Origin: Cyclobacterium roseum
GTDB lineage: Bacteria; Bacteroidota; Bacteroidia; Cytophagales; Cyclobacteriaceae
DNA length: 64,000 nucleotides
Direction of reading: 5' to 3'
NCBI RefSeq assembly: GCF_010119225.1
Contig: NZ_WNKF01000005.1
Span: 248,001-312,000, forward strand
This document shows, piece after piece, positions 17,022 to 26,083 of this stretch; within the stretch, counting starts at the first letter, position 1, and every line of letters starts with the position of its first letter. The notes below the pieces were generated by a model, which was given only the letters and a program-made list of their open reading frames with translations, made no database searches and had not been told where the DNA came from. The translations under genes and the position numbers were made by a program.

Positions 17022-18587
17022 TTATTTCGCATAATTTACCGATCGCATTTCCCGGATAACGGTAATCTTAATCTGTCCCGGGTACTGCATCTCTTTTTCG
17101 ATTTTTTGAGAAATTTCGAAGGACAAGCGGCCTGCCGTGGTATCGTCTACATTGTCTGCATCCACGAGCACCCGCAATTCCCTGCCTGCCTGCATGGCAA
17201 AACATTTATTAACCCCTTCAAAGCTCAGGGCCAGGTCCTCCAGGTCTTTGAGTCGTTTGATGTAGCTGTCCATGATTTCCCTTCGTGCCCCTGGTCTGGA
17301 ACCGGAGATCGCATCGCAGGCTTGTACGATGGGTGAAAGCATGGAGGTCATTTCGATCTCGTCATGATGCGCACCGATCGCATTGATCACTTCAGGATGC
17401 TCTTTGTGTTTTTTTGCCAACTCCATGCCCAAAATGGCATGGGGAAGCTCCGCTTCCTCCGGGTATACCTTTCCGATATCGTGAAGCAAACCGGCTCTCT
17501 TTGCGAGCTTGGCGTTGATTCCCATTTCTGCTGCCATGGTGGCGCAGAGTTTGGCCACTTCCCTCGAATGCTGCAGCAGGTTCTGCCCGTAAGAGGATCT
17601 GAAACGCATTCTTCCGACCATTTTGATCAATTCGGGATGCAACCCATGGATCCCCAGATCAATACAGGTGCGCTCGCCGATCTCGATAATTTCTTCATCG
17701 ATATTTTTCTCCGTCTTAGCGACTACCTCTTCTATCCGGGCTGGGTGAATCCTTCCATCCTGTACCAGTCGGTGCAGGGACAATCGTGCCACTTCCCTTC
17801 TTACCGGATCAAAGCCGGAAATGATAATGGCCTCGGGGGTGTCGTCTACGACGATCTCTACTCCGGTAGCTGCTTCCAGGGCCCGGATATTTCTGCCTTC
17901 CCTACCAATAATTTTCCCTTTTACGTCGTCGCTCTCAATATTGAATACCGACACGCAATTTTCGATGGCGTGTTCGGTAGCCGTTCGCTGAATGGTATCG
18001 AGAACGATCTTCTTGGCCTGTTTGGTGGCGCTGAGTTTGGCCTGATCCAATATGTCCTTAATATGAGAAGACGCTTTCGTGGCGGCTTCATCCTTCAGCA
18101 TCTCTATCAATTGTTCCCGGGCCTCTTCGCGCGTCAGGAGTGCCACTTTCTCCAGGTCAGTAATCCGCTGCTGGGTCACCTTGTCTAATTCATCTTTTCT
18201 AATCTGCACCGCATGTAATTGCGCACTTAGGTTTTCTTTTTTGCTATCCAGTTCGGCTTCCTTGCGCTTAAGCTGCTCCATTTCTTTGGAAAGAATCTGT
18301 TCCCGCTGCTTCAGCTTGTTTTCATTGGTAATAAGGATGTTTTTCTTTTTCCCTACTTCTTCTTCAAATTCAGACTTGAGCCGAAGGTATTTTTCTTTCG
18401 CCTCCAGAATCTTATCTTTCTTCAGCCCCTCTGCCGTAATTTCTGCCTCTCTTAAAACGCTTTTCGCTTTTTCTTTTGCTTCTGCCTCTATCTTCTTGCT
18501 ATTATTTTTTATAAAAAATCCAGCAAGAAAGGCTCCCAGCAAAATGCCGACGGCTCCTGATAAAATGATGTATAACGAAAATCCCAT
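17022..18587 (-). CDS. rny: Ribonuclease Y
   Basis: Membrane-anchored endoribonuclease that starts mRNA decay. The 521 residues show the full family layout. There is an N-terminal TM helix (about 5-25), then a long coiled coil (30-200). A KH domain follows with the [10 protein letters not shown] loop (224-233). The HD domain has its catalytic pair H369 and D370 in LLHDIGKV. The C-terminus ends in the conserved [11 protein letters not shown] region. It lies 69 bases downstream of zapA on the same strand and has its own terminator. Confidence 0.95.
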   Translation of the reverse strand: MGFSLYIILSGAVGILLGAFLAGFFIKNNSKKIEAEAKEKAKSVLREAEITAEGLKKDKILEAKEKYLRLKSEFEEEVGKKKNILITNENKLKQREQILSKEMEQLKRKEAELDSKKENLSAQLHAVQIRKDELDKVTQQRITDLEKVALLTREEAREQLIEMLKDEAATKASSHIKDILDQAKLSATKQAKKIVLDTIQRTATEHAIENCVSVFNIESDDVKGKIIGREGRNIRALEAATGVEIVVDDTPEAIIISGFDPVRREVARLSLHRLVQDGRIHPARIEEVVAKTEKNIDEEIIEIGERTCIDLGIHGLHPELIKMVGRMRFRSSYGQNLLQHSREVAKLCATMAAEMGINAKLAKRAGLLHDIGKVYPEEAELPHAILGMELAKKHKEHPEVINAIGAHHDEIEMTSMLSPIVQACDAISGSRPGARREIMDSYIKRLKDLEDLALSFEGVNKCFAMQAGRELRVLVDADNVDDTTAGRLSFEISQKIEKEMQYPGQIKITVIREMRSVNYAK

Positions 18588-18656
18588 AGATATAGTTGAG
18601 TTTATCTACCGAAAAAAAATACACTGCTGCTGTATTGGGACTTGACGGACTATAGG

Positions 18657-18941
18657 TTAGAGTAAAGCATCCAGACGTTGATTGACCTGTGATACCACGT
18701 TTTTGACCTGCTCGCTTTCATTACTTTGAGTTTCGTTTAGCTCCATGGATTCCACCATGCAATCAAACGACACCATCGCAAGCAGGTCCTGTCGGTCCTC
18801 CAGGCCAAACTCTTCCCTGTACTTTTTAATTTTATCGTTAATCAACTTCCCCACCCGCCTGATTCGGGCTTCTTCATCAGCCTTCACCTTCATTGGATAT
18901 TCTCTATCTCCAATTTTTATTCTAATTGAAAGTGTATCCAT
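18657..18941 (-). CDS. zapA: Cell division protein ZapA
   Basis: This small (94 residues) protein binds FtsZ and bundles filaments at the division ring. The typical opening is visible (LSIRIKIGDREYPMKV), followed by a helix with RVGKLINDKI and a C-terminal amphipathic helix for dimerisation. It is one base downstream of the coiled-coil gene and part of the pheT transcript. The pheT-zapA-rny neighbourhood is recurrent in Bacteroidota, from recall. Confidence 0.9.
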   Translation of the reverse strand: MDTLSIRIKIGDREYPMKVKADEEARIRRVGKLINDKIKKYREEFGLEDRQDLLAMVSFDCMVESMELNETQSNESEQVKNVVSQVNQRLDALL

Positions 18942-18942
18942 A

Positions 18943-19230
18943 TTATTCAGACAGGTAAGTGATAATCTTATCGATTTCTTTTATATAGCTATCAATTCTC
19001 CCCTTCAATTCAGCAGACGCTTTATTTTCTACCGGTATGTTTCTTACAATTTTACTAATTTTAATTTGATTTTTAAAATCTTCGAGTGCTTCTTCCTGAT
19101 CCGACAGTTTCTTTTGATAGGACAAAAGTTGATTTTTGAGGGCAGAATTTTCCTGTTCGAGCAGCCTGACCTTCTGTTCGACCTGTTCTGTCAGCCTTTC
19201 CAGCTTCTGAAGCTCCTCAAAATCCTTCAT
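18943..19230 (-). CDS. Small coiled-coil protein between pheT and zapA
   Basis: A 95-residue protein, almost entirely helical. Heptad patterns of leucine and charged residues run from about residue 5 to 55 (KLERLTEQVEQKVRLLEQEN). It lies one base from both pheT and zapA. Its size, coiled coil and adjacency to zapA suggest a ZapB-like division-ring partner, but no sequence signature proves this. A helical C-terminal segment (SYIKEIDKIITYLSE) could be a dimerisation or binding site. Confidence 0.75.
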   Translation of the reverse strand: MKDFEELQKLERLTEQVEQKVRLLEQENSALKNQLLSYQKKLSDQEEALEDFKNQIKISKIVRNIPVENKASAELKGRIDSYIKEIDKIITYLSE

Positions 19231-19231
19231 T

Positions 19232-21643
19232 TTATTTTCTGATCAATGCCCCTGCATTTTTTTCAAAGGCAGCCATTAATTTATTCATGGTCTTATCAAT
19301 CATTTTATCCGTCAGGGTCTGTTGATCGTCCTGAAGGTAAAAACTCAACGCATAGGCCTTTTGATTGGATTCCACTTTATCTCCTTTGTACACATCAAAA
19401 ACGTCGATTCGCTTCAGCAGCTTTCCTCCCACCTTATTCGCTATCTGCCGAAGTTCCTCAAAACTAACCTGCTGATCAATCACCAATGAAAGATCCCTTC
19501 TTACTTCGGGATACCTCGATATCTCCTTGAATTTTTCCTGCGCCTTAGCCACTCGAACCAAGCTGTCCCAATCCAGCTCGGCATAAAACACGCCTTGTTT
19601 TACAGATGCCTGTCTTGCTACTGCTGGGCTCAAAAGTCCGATTTTCCCAATCTCCTGCTGCTTGTTCTTCAATACCAGCCCATAGGTAAAGGGTTCTTCT
19701 TCAACCATTTCCACCTCCGGAAGCGATATGTTTAGCTTGGTCAATAGTGCTTCTACCACCGCATACAGTTCCGGAAAGCCCACCTCGTTTACCGGATGGA
19801 TCCAGTTTTCCTTGTTGGAATTTCCGGTTAGAAAAAGGGAAAGTCGCTTCCCTTCCGTATATCCGTTTGCCTTTTTGAAATAAACGGTCCCAAACTCAAA
19901 TAATTTTAAATCCTTTTGACGCCGGTTGATATTGTGTGCCAATACTTCCAATCCTGTGTACAGGAGTGTTTGCCGTAGCACATCCAGATCTTCACTTAGT
20001 TTGTTCAGAATCACCACATCTTCTTCAGCGTTTAGGAAGCCGCTTGCCATTGAATAAGCAGCGCTAGTCAGAGAATTGGTAATGATTTCGTTGTATCCCA
20101 TGCCCGCAAGGGCTTCCGAAACCCGGTACTGCAGCTTGTTCCGGTCTTTTTCCGGATGCTCCGCCAGGTATTCCGACTGGTAATTTTCTTCCAAAGGAAT
20201 GGAGTCAAACCCGTAGATTCTTAAGATTTCCTCAATGACATCCGCCTCCCGGGTAACATCCACCCGATAAGGGGGCACCAATGCCTGAAACCCCTCCGCT
20301 GTCTCCTGCTCCACTCGGATATCCAGTGATTCAAGGATGGTTTTGATTTCGCTCCGGTCGATCACTGCTCCGATTAGCCGGTCTACATGGCGGTATTTTA
20401 CCGGAATCCGGACATCTGCTACCGGCTCAGGATAGTAGTCCACTATGCCGGAACTGACTTCTCCTCCTGTCAACTCGCATATCAGCATGGCCGCTCTTTG
20501 TAATGCAAAAACCGGCATGTTCGGGTCGGTTCCTCGCTCGAATCGAAAGGAAGCGTCTGTCTTTATTCCATGATGCTGCGCACCTTTTCGGATCACATCT
20601 GCTCCAAAGCAGGCACTTTCCAAAAACAAAGTGGTGGTGCTATCTGAAACGCCGGAATGCTGCCCTCCGAGAATTCCCGCCATGCAAAGCCCCCCCTCGC
20701 TGTCGCAAATCATAAGCTCTTCTCCTGTCAGCATTCTTTCCTTACCGTCCAGGGTGGTGAAAGTCGTCCCTTTTGGCAATTTCCTGACCTGTATTTCGCT
20801 TCCATTTATTTTATCAGCATCAAAGCCATGAAGCGGTTGCCCCAGATCGTGCAAGATGAAGTTGGTAATGTCTACGATTACATTTATAGGTTCCAAATCG
20901 AGGGCTTTCAAGTAGTCTTGCAACCACTTCGGAGAAGGAGTTGCCTTCACCCCGCTGATCGTAAGTCCTGCATACCGGGGACAATCCTTTTGGTCTTCAA
21001 CAGTCACCTTAAAAGCGCGGTCTTCACGAGCTACGGAAAATCCGGACAGGTCCGGCATAGTGAGCTCCTTGCGCAACAATGCTTTCAAGTCCCTGGCTAC
21101 TCCCAAATGAGAGGCTGCATCTGCCCGGTTGGGCGTAAGTCCGATTTCCAGTACTTTCGATTCGCTAATTTCGAAAAGAGGAGCTACCGGACTCCCGTTA
21201 GGAAAATCCGTGTCCAACACCAGAATCCCCTCGTGACTGGCCCCTAATCCCAACTCATCCTCTGCACAAATCATCCCTTCGGAAACTTCCCCACGGATTT
21301 TAGCTTTCTTAATTTCAAAGGATCCACCCTCTTTGGGATAAAGCGTGGTCCCAACGGTAGCGACAGGAACTTTTTGCCCTTTGGCTACATTCGGTGCACC
21401 ACATACAATGGGCAGCATTCGATCTCCTACATCCACCAGGGTAAGGCTAAGTTTGTCGGCATTCGGGTGTGGTTCACAACTGATTACTTCCCCGACCACA
21501 ATTCCTTTCAAGCTTCCCTTAACGGATTCATAGCTTGCGATGCCCTCCACCTCCAGGCCAGAGGCTGTCAGTAGATCAGCAATTTCTTCCGGAGATTGGT
21601 CAAAAGGTATGTAATCTTTGAGTCTATTGATCGAAATTTTCAT
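19232..21643 (-). CDS. pheT: Phenylalanine--tRNA ligase beta subunit
   Basis: Beta subunit of the alpha2beta2 enzyme that charges tRNA-Phe. The 803-residue length is standard for the bacterial long form. It carries a tRNA-binding OB domain near the N-terminus (about 40-150), the B3/B4 editing region, a B5 domain, the pseudo-catalytic core and a C-terminal anticodon-binding ferredoxin-like domain (EISRYPEVRRDLSLV). pheS is not in the window. A -7 box lies 23 bases upstream. Downstream are the coiled-coil gene and zapA with one-base gaps. Confidence 0.95.
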   Translation of the reverse strand: MKISINRLKDYIPFDQSPEEIADLLTASGLEVEGIASYESVKGSLKGIVVGEVISCEPHPNADKLSLTLVDVGDRMLPIVCGAPNVAKGQKVPVATVGTTLYPKEGGSFEIKKAKIRGEVSEGMICAEDELGLGASHEGILVLDTDFPNGSPVAPLFEISESKVLEIGLTPNRADAASHLGVARDLKALLRKELTMPDLSGFSVAREDRAFKVTVEDQKDCPRYAGLTISGVKATPSPKWLQDYLKALDLEPINVIVDITNFILHDLGQPLHGFDADKINGSEIQVRKLPKGTTFTTLDGKERMLTGEELMICDSEGGLCMAGILGGQHSGVSDSTTTLFLESACFGADVIRKGAQHHGIKTDASFRFERGTDPNMPVFALQRAAMLICELTGGEVSSGIVDYYPEPVADVRIPVKYRHVDRLIGAVIDRSEIKTILESLDIRVEQETAEGFQALVPPYRVDVTREADVIEEILRIYGFDSIPLEENYQSEYLAEHPEKDRNKLQYRVSEALAGMGYNEIITNSLTSAAYSMASGFLNAEEDVVILNKLSEDLDVLRQTLLYTGLEVLAHNINRRQKDLKLFEFGTVYFKKANGYTEGKRLSLFLTGNSNKENWIHPVNEVGFPELYAVVEALLTKLNISLPEVEMVEEEPFTYGLVLKNKQQEIGKIGLLSPAVARQASVKQGVFYAELDWDSLVRVAKAQEKFKEISRYPEVRRDLSLVIDQQVSFEELRQIANKVGGKLLKRIDVFDVYKGDKVESNQKAYALSFYLQDDQQTLTDKMIDKTMNKLMAAFEKNAGALIRK

Positions 21644-21665
21644 TTTTGTAGTTTTGACTAAATGA

Positions 21666-21673
21666 CAAATTTA
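21666..21673 (-). promoter_or_regulatory. Bacteroidota -7 box (TAAATTTG) for the pheT operon
   Basis: An exact TAnnTTTG match on the minus strand with predicted start about 16 bases before the ATG. A matching -33 TTTG is not clear, so strength is uncertain. Confidence 0.55.
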
Positions 21674-21697
21674 CGATAATTGGCCTCTACTGAAAGG

Positions 21698-22315
21698 TTA
21701 TTTATCGTAATTTTTCTCCCCGGCCCGGATCGGTATTTCGAGAATATTTTCCCGGGGAGGAATGGGACAGGCAAAATCAGGATTATAGGCGCAATAGGGG
21801 TTATAAGCCAGATTAAAGTCTATTGTAATAGAGGATTGCCCATCCTGCCGTAGGTTCAGATAGCGTCCGCCCCCATAGGTCTCATCGGCGGAAGTTTCGT
21901 CCGCAAAGGCCAGAAAAAAATTCCTTCGATCCATTTCATCTTCTGCCTGCAGCAATAGTAACCTGAGCGGCTCTCCCTTCAGGTCGAAAACGGCAAAGGA
22001 ATGCCGAATGTACCGTTCCACGCTTCCGTCCGTCATGGGAACCTCCATTATGTTTCTATTGGCAACAGGCTCCATCCTTGCCCGCACCTTATAGTCCGGA
22101 TCAATGGGATAAAAATCCAGTGAATCCAATTCGTCTTTTTGTTCATCCGTTAGGGGAGACTCCAAATTATACTTGAGATATTTAAATTGGCGTTCTCTTT
22201 CTGCCTCAATGGTATTTCGGTAAAGTTCCGGATCCTCCGTGCCGGTAAAGGTATACACCAGGGACGCGGTAATCACCAGGGCTACGATGGCCCAAAATAG
22301 GTTTTTCTTATTCAT
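21698..22315 (-). CDS. DUF1684 domain-containing protein
   Basis: This 205-residue protein has an N-terminal membrane anchor or signal (residues 7-23) and a DUF1684 domain of unknown function. Recognisable family stretches are DFYPIDPDYKVRAR near the start and the conserved DFNLAYNPYCAYN followed by FACPIPPREN near the end. The domain is widespread in Bacteroidota and Actinobacteria, but no biochemical role is established to my knowledge. It lies six bases downstream of radC in the same orientation. Confidence 0.85.
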   Translation of the reverse strand: MNKKNLFWAIVALVITASLVYTFTGTEDPELYRNTIEAERERQFKYLKYNLESPLTDEQKDELDSLDFYPIDPDYKVRARMEPVANRNIMEVPMTDGSVERYIRHSFAVFDLKGEPLRLLLLQAEDEMDRRNFFLAFADETSADETYGGGRYLNLRQDGQSSITIDFNLAYNPYCAYNPDFACPIPPRENILEIPIRAGEKNYDK

Positions 22316-22321
22316 AGGGAA

Positions 22322-23017
22322 TTAAATCATGCCTTCATCTGCAAAGCTAAAATAGCCAACATCTGTGAAAATAATATGATCCAGAACAGGAAGCTCCAGG
22401 TTTTTACCGACCAGGCAAAGCTTTTTAGTAAGGCCAATATCTGCCGCAGAGGGCTTAAGATTGCCTGAGGGATGATTATGAACCAAAATCAAGGCATTCG
22501 CCAACTGCTCAATTCCAAATTTAAAAATCAATTTTGGATCGGCAATGGTTGCTGAAGTCCCTCCCTGGCTAATTAGCTGTTTTTTAATGACAAAGTTGCT
22601 ACGATTTAGAAAAAGAACATAAAAATATTCTACCGATTCATCCTGCATCTCCTGGCGCATCAGCCGGTAGACATCTGCGGATGAGGTAATCTTTGCTTTT
22701 TTCTGGGGTTCAGCATCTTTTCGGCGTCTCCCCAATTCCAGTGCACTGACGATACTGATAGCCTTAGCTTCCCCGATTCCCTTAAACTTCTTCAGGTCAT
22801 TGACGGATAGTTTTGCCAATTGGGCAAGATCATGGTCGACACTTTTGAGAATATGCCTGGAAAGGTCTACCGCACTAAGGTGCTGGGTACCCGAACCAAT
22901 CAAAATGGCAATCAATTCCGCATCCGATAGCTGTGCCTTTCCCCGTAGAAGTAACTTCTCACGAGGACGATCTTCTTCCGCAAGGGCGGAAATACGTATC
23001 GACTGGTACTCTTCCAT
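22322..23017 (-). CDS. radC: RadC family JAB/MPN domain protein
   Basis: The 231 residues contain a helix-hairpin-helix region (FKGIGEAKA, about 78-86). A JAMM metalloprotease-like core follows with HNHPSG (H180, H182) and a downstream aspartate (D193). The family is named for DNA repair, but its real role is unproven. Some members are linked to mobile DNA or to peptide processing. Full-length, with intact motif residues. Confidence 0.9.
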   Translation of the reverse strand: MEEYQSIRISALAEEDRPREKLLLRGKAQLSDAELIAILIGSGTQHLSAVDLSRHILKSVDHDLAQLAKLSVNDLKKFKGIGEAKAISIVSALELGRRRKDAEPQKKAKITSSADVYRLMRQEMQDESVEYFYVLFLNRSNFVIKKQLISQGGTSATIADPKLIFKFGIEQLANALILVHNHPSGNLKPSAADIGLTKKLCLVGKNLELPVLDHIIFTDVGYFSFADEGMI

Positions 23018-23114
23018 GGTAAAAAATAAGTGGATAAGGGTTGCCCTGTCTGCCTCCTAAATTCATCGCCATTTCAATCTAAGGAATACTTTTAAAAAAA
23101 TTAACAAAATAGCA

Positions 23115-23144
23115 CAAAAAAACCCTCCCGAATTCTCAGGAGGG
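23115..23144 (-). terminator. Rho-independent terminator of rpsT
   Basis: A GC-rich six-pair stem (23123-23128 with 23139-23144) and 10-base loop is followed on the minus strand by T7, about 28 bases after the rpsT stop. Confidence 0.75.
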
Positions 23145-23171
23145 CATTACTTTCTTCAAAAAACGCGCTTT

Positions 23172-23423
23172 TTAAATAGCGTTTACAAGCTTTGTTAACT
23201 TCGACTTTTTGTTGGCCGCATTGTTTTTATGGATGACATTTTTCTTCGCCAGCTTATCGAGCATGGAAGTAACCTGCTTCAACAATTCCTGCGCCTCTGA
23301 TTTGTCTTCGGTGTTTCTCAATTTTTTGATAAACGTCCGGGTGGTTTTGGCCTGATACCTATTCCTCAATCTTTTGGCTTCATTTGCACGAATTCTCTTT
23401 AAAGCCGATTTGTGATTTGCCAT
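23172..23423 (-). CDS. rpsT: 30S ribosomal protein S20
   Basis: Small, basic, helical ribosomal protein (83 residues) that binds 16S rRNA early in 30S assembly. The start MANHKSALKRIRANEAKRLRN is the family signature. It is a single-gene transcript with its own consensus promoter at 23466-23496 and terminator at 23115-23144. Confidence 0.97.
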   Translation of the reverse strand: MANHKSALKRIRANEAKRLRNRYQAKTTRTFIKKLRNTEDKSEAQELLKQVTSMLDKLAKKNVIHKNNAANKKSKLTKLVNAI

Positions 23424-23465
23424 ATGCTATATGATTAACTTTTAGTCCTAGTTCTTTATGGATCG

Positions 23466-23496
23466 CAAATTTAAGCGTTTAATTTTTAATTGCAAA
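23466..23496 (-). promoter_or_regulatory. Bacteroidota-type promoter of rpsT
   Basis: On the minus strand, TTTG (23496-23493), a 19-base spacer and TAAATTTG (23473-23466) match the phylum consensus exactly. The predicted leader to the ATG is about 36 bases, and S20 autoregulation could act there. Confidence 0.75.
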
Positions 23497-23576
23497 ACTT
23501 TTATCTAAATATGGACCTGAAATGGTTGTCTATTTTAGGCGATTTTTTGTAAATTCATTCAGCAATAATTAATCTG

Positions 23577-24647
23577 ATGATGAGAATCGTGTTTCTACTC
23601 ATGGTTTTGCTATTTTCCTCCACACCGCTTCAGGCATGGGGGTTTTATGCCCACAAACTGATCAACAGTCAAGCCATTTTTTCGCTACCACCTGAACTGA
23701 TGGTGTTTTTCAAACCGCACCAGGGATACTTACGGGAAAAGGCGGTAAACCCGGACCGCAGACGGTATGCCGTCAAGGGGGAAGCTGAAAAACATTTCAT
23801 AGACCTGGATGTGTACGGCGACAGCGCCCTTCAGATCTTACCCCAGTACTGGCCGGAGGCGGTAGCCCTTATAGGGGAAGACAGCCTTCGCCAATCCGGC
23901 ATCGCTCCCTGGAGTACTTACCTGACATTCTTACAATTGGTCCGGGCTTTTGAGCAAAAAGATACGGAAGTCATTCTTCGCCTGGCAGCGGATTTAGGGC
24001 ATTACCTGGGCGATATTCACGTTCCGCTGCATACCACCAAAAATTACAACGGACAATTCACGGGCCAATATGGAATTCATGGATTTTGGGAGTCAAGGCT
24101 ACCGGAACTCTATGCCGAAAGCTACAATTTCTTTGTAGGAAAAGCCGAATATATCTCCGACCCTCAGCAAGTGATCTGGCGCACGATTGCCCAATCGCAT
24201 GCCGCCCTGGACTCTGTACTGGGTTTTGAGGCGATGCTAAACGATCGATTTCCAGCCGATAAAAAATACAGCTTCGAAGAACGAGGCGGCATCAATACCC
24301 GAGTATATTCCCGGGCTTTCAGCGAGGCCTATCATCGGATGCTGGCTGGTCAGGTGGAGAGGCAAATGCGGCAAACCATCAAACTCATTGCTGATTTTTG
24401 GTATTCCGCCTGGATTCTAGCCGGCCAGCCTGACTTCGGAAAGGATGCTCCTTTTATAGAGCAGGACCCTGAGGAAAGCGATAGCATCTTTATTCCGAAG
24501 GGACCATCTCTAAAAGTCTGGCAACATGAAACCAGCCTTACGAGTCCACCAAAACGTTTTTGGAAGAATTCAGGTAGGTATGTATACTGCGGGCCAGCCT
24601 TTCGAAAGTATTTCGAAAGACGTCCTCGTTTTCTTCCAGCAGCGTGA
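23577..24647 (+). CDS. Zinc-dependent phospholipase C/P1 nuclease-like secreted protein
   Basis: The signal peptide (residues 1-20, LQA|W) would leave W21 as the mature N-terminus. This matters because the terminal Trp amino group is a zinc ligand in phospholipase C and P1 nuclease. Further likely ligands are H26, and H142, D146, H152 and H168 in the block DLGHYLGDIHVPLH...HGFWES. The mature enzyme would act in the periplasm or outside. Whether it cleaves lipids or nucleic acids cannot be told. The last 37 residues are encoded in a 110-base antisense overlap with the aminotransferase gene and look unlike the family. Confidence 0.75.
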   Translation: MMRIVFLLMVLLFSSTPLQAWGFYAHKLINSQAIFSLPPELMVFFKPHQGYLREKAVNPDRRRYAVKGEAEKHFIDLDVYGDSALQILPQYWPEAVALIGEDSLRQSGIAPWSTYLTFLQLVRAFEQKDTEVILRLAADLGHYLGDIHVPLHTTKNYNGQFTGQYGIHGFWESRLPELYAESYNFFVGKAEYISDPQQVIWRTIAQSHAALDSVLGFEAMLNDRFPADKKYSFEERGGINTRVYSRAFSEAYHRMLAGQVERQMRQTIKLIADFWYSAWILAGQPDFGKDAPFIEQDPEESDSIFIPKGPSLKVWQHETSLTSPPKRFWKNSGRYVYCGPAFRKYFERRPRFLPAA

Positions 24648-25872
24648 CTCTGAATCCCCTCAAGTCCGAACAAAAGGAACTGACCGGAACCACGCAAATT
24701 CTTTCCGCCGCCAGCAAATTGTACACAAATCGTTTGTCATGAGGCATCTCCTTTTCCTGAAGCCACAGGTCCAGGTACTTTTTAACGCGCTCATCCTGAA
24801 TGGGTAAATACTGTTGGTGATCCAATACGCCTTCCTCAAAGATGACCGTATTGTAAAAAGCCCCTTTGGTTTTATTAAACTTAATCCCGCTGACTGCTCC
24901 CAATACTTCCTCCAAAATACGGCTTCGGGTACCGATGGCGGCGTTGGCCGTTTTCCGGTACTCCTGATAGGCCGGATGGCTCATGATTTTGGGAATGGCA
25001 AGCTGAGGAAGGGTAGTAGAACAAACCTCGATCATTTTTGCATTCTCCAAAGTAGTACAAAGCTTGGAAAATTCTTCTGAAGTATGCTGATTATAAAACT
25101 CCATCCACCCACAGCGGGACCCGGGCCAGGGAAACTCCTTGGAAATACCTTTCAGGGAAATCCCGGGAAGGTCATCGCCCAGAATCTCGGCCAGGCTGAT
25201 GGCTTTATATCCGTTATAGGTGATGTTTTGGTAAATTTCATCTGCGATCAGCAACAAATTGAATTCCCGTGCTAATTCCACAAACCGATCCAACACTTCT
25301 CTTGGATAGACCATCCCGGTTGGATTGTCGGGGTTTATGATCAGAATACCTACTATCGAAGAGTTGTACTTTACCTTATTATACAAATCCTCCATATCTG
25401 GGTACCAATTATTATCCGGGTCCAGGTTATAGGTGAGTGGACGGGTATTGGCATGCGCTGCCTCTGCGGAGCTGTGTGTAGAATAGGCAGGGGATGGACC
25501 AATAATTCGGGCCGTTGGAATCAGAAATTGATAGAGCTTTGCGATCCCATCTCCGAGGCCATTAAAAAACAAGATGTCTTCAGGGCCAATCTTAACGCCT
25601 CCTTTTTGATTGTTCAGACCCGCCAAAAATGTTCGCGTGGCCATCATTCCTTTGCTATCTGCGTAGCCGTACGAATGATCGTCCTGAACCAAATCCGCGA
25701 CAATTTCTTTCATCCATTCCGGAATGGTATTGTGTTTCTGAATGGGGTCCCCAATATTCTCCCAAGTGATGGAATACCCCAGATCTTCGATCATCCGTGC
25801 TTTTTTAACGATGCCCCTGATCTCGTAATTCAGTTCTCCAGCGCCCGGACGCAATAGCAATTGTCTCATCAT
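24538..25872 (-). CDS. Class I/II pyridoxal-phosphate aminotransferase (alanine/aspartate type)
   Basis: A PLP enzyme that moves amino groups between amino acids and keto acids. I choose the ATG pair at 25872 as the start (residues M14 and M15 of the longer frame starting at 25911), because the family begins near this point. Landmarks, in this numbering, are the substrate-pocket NPDNPTG (180-186), DEIY (211-214) and the probable Schiff-base lysine K245 in GISKEF. The C-terminus ends with a normal helix, although its last 110 bases overlap the convergent PLC-like gene. It lies about 210 bases downstream of ettA, behind a terminator. Confidence 0.85.
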   Translation of the reverse strand: MMRQLLLRPGAGELNYEIRGIVKKARMIEDLGYSITWENIGDPIQKHNTIPEWMKEIVADLVQDDHSYGYADSKGMMATRTFLAGLNNQKGGVKIGPEDILFFNGLGDGIAKLYQFLIPTARIIGPSPAYSTHSSAEAAHANTRPLTYNLDPDNNWYPDMEDLYNKVKYNSSIVGILIINPDNPTGMVYPREVLDRFVELAREFNLLLIADEIYQNITYNGYKAISLAEILGDDLPGISLKGISKEFPWPGSRCGWMEFYNQHTSEEFSKLCTTLENAKMIEVCSTTLPQLAIPKIMSHPAYQEYRKTANAAIGTRSRILEEVLGAVSGIKFNKTKGAFYNTVIFEEGVLDHQQYLPIQDERVKKYLDLWLQEKEMPHDKRFVYNLLAAERICVVPVSSFCSDLRGFRVTLLEENEDVFRNTFERLARSIHTYLNSSKNVLVDS

Positions 25873-25940
25873 AATTTCCCGCAATGGTGCTAAACAGACA
25901 CAAAGAAACAAAAAAGCAAAACAACCTGTACGGGAAAATA

Positions 25941-25974
25941 AAAAAAAGAGGGGAAACCGAATGGTTTCTCCCCC
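25941..25974 (-). terminator. Rho-independent terminator between ettA and the aminotransferase gene
   Basis: A stem of about 10 pairs (one bulge) made of 25949-25958 and 25963-25974 has a GAAT/ATTC loop and is followed on the minus strand by T7. It should end the ettA transcript. Confidence 0.7.
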
Positions 25975-26083
25975 TATTTACCTTCCTGAGAATCTTTTCT
26001 CGAAGTTTCGTATCAGAATCGAAATTTTGCAAACCTGATAGGCTTTCAAAGCTTGACCTCCCGTTCCCCGGGCAACGGGGAAT

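Noticed and set aside
17364-18645. Long plus-strand open frames opposite rny
   Set aside because: They are shadows of the RNase Y coding region.
26061-26080. Near-palindrome after the ettA stop
   Set aside because: Lacks a T run and contains a mismatch; the clearer terminator is at 25941-25974.
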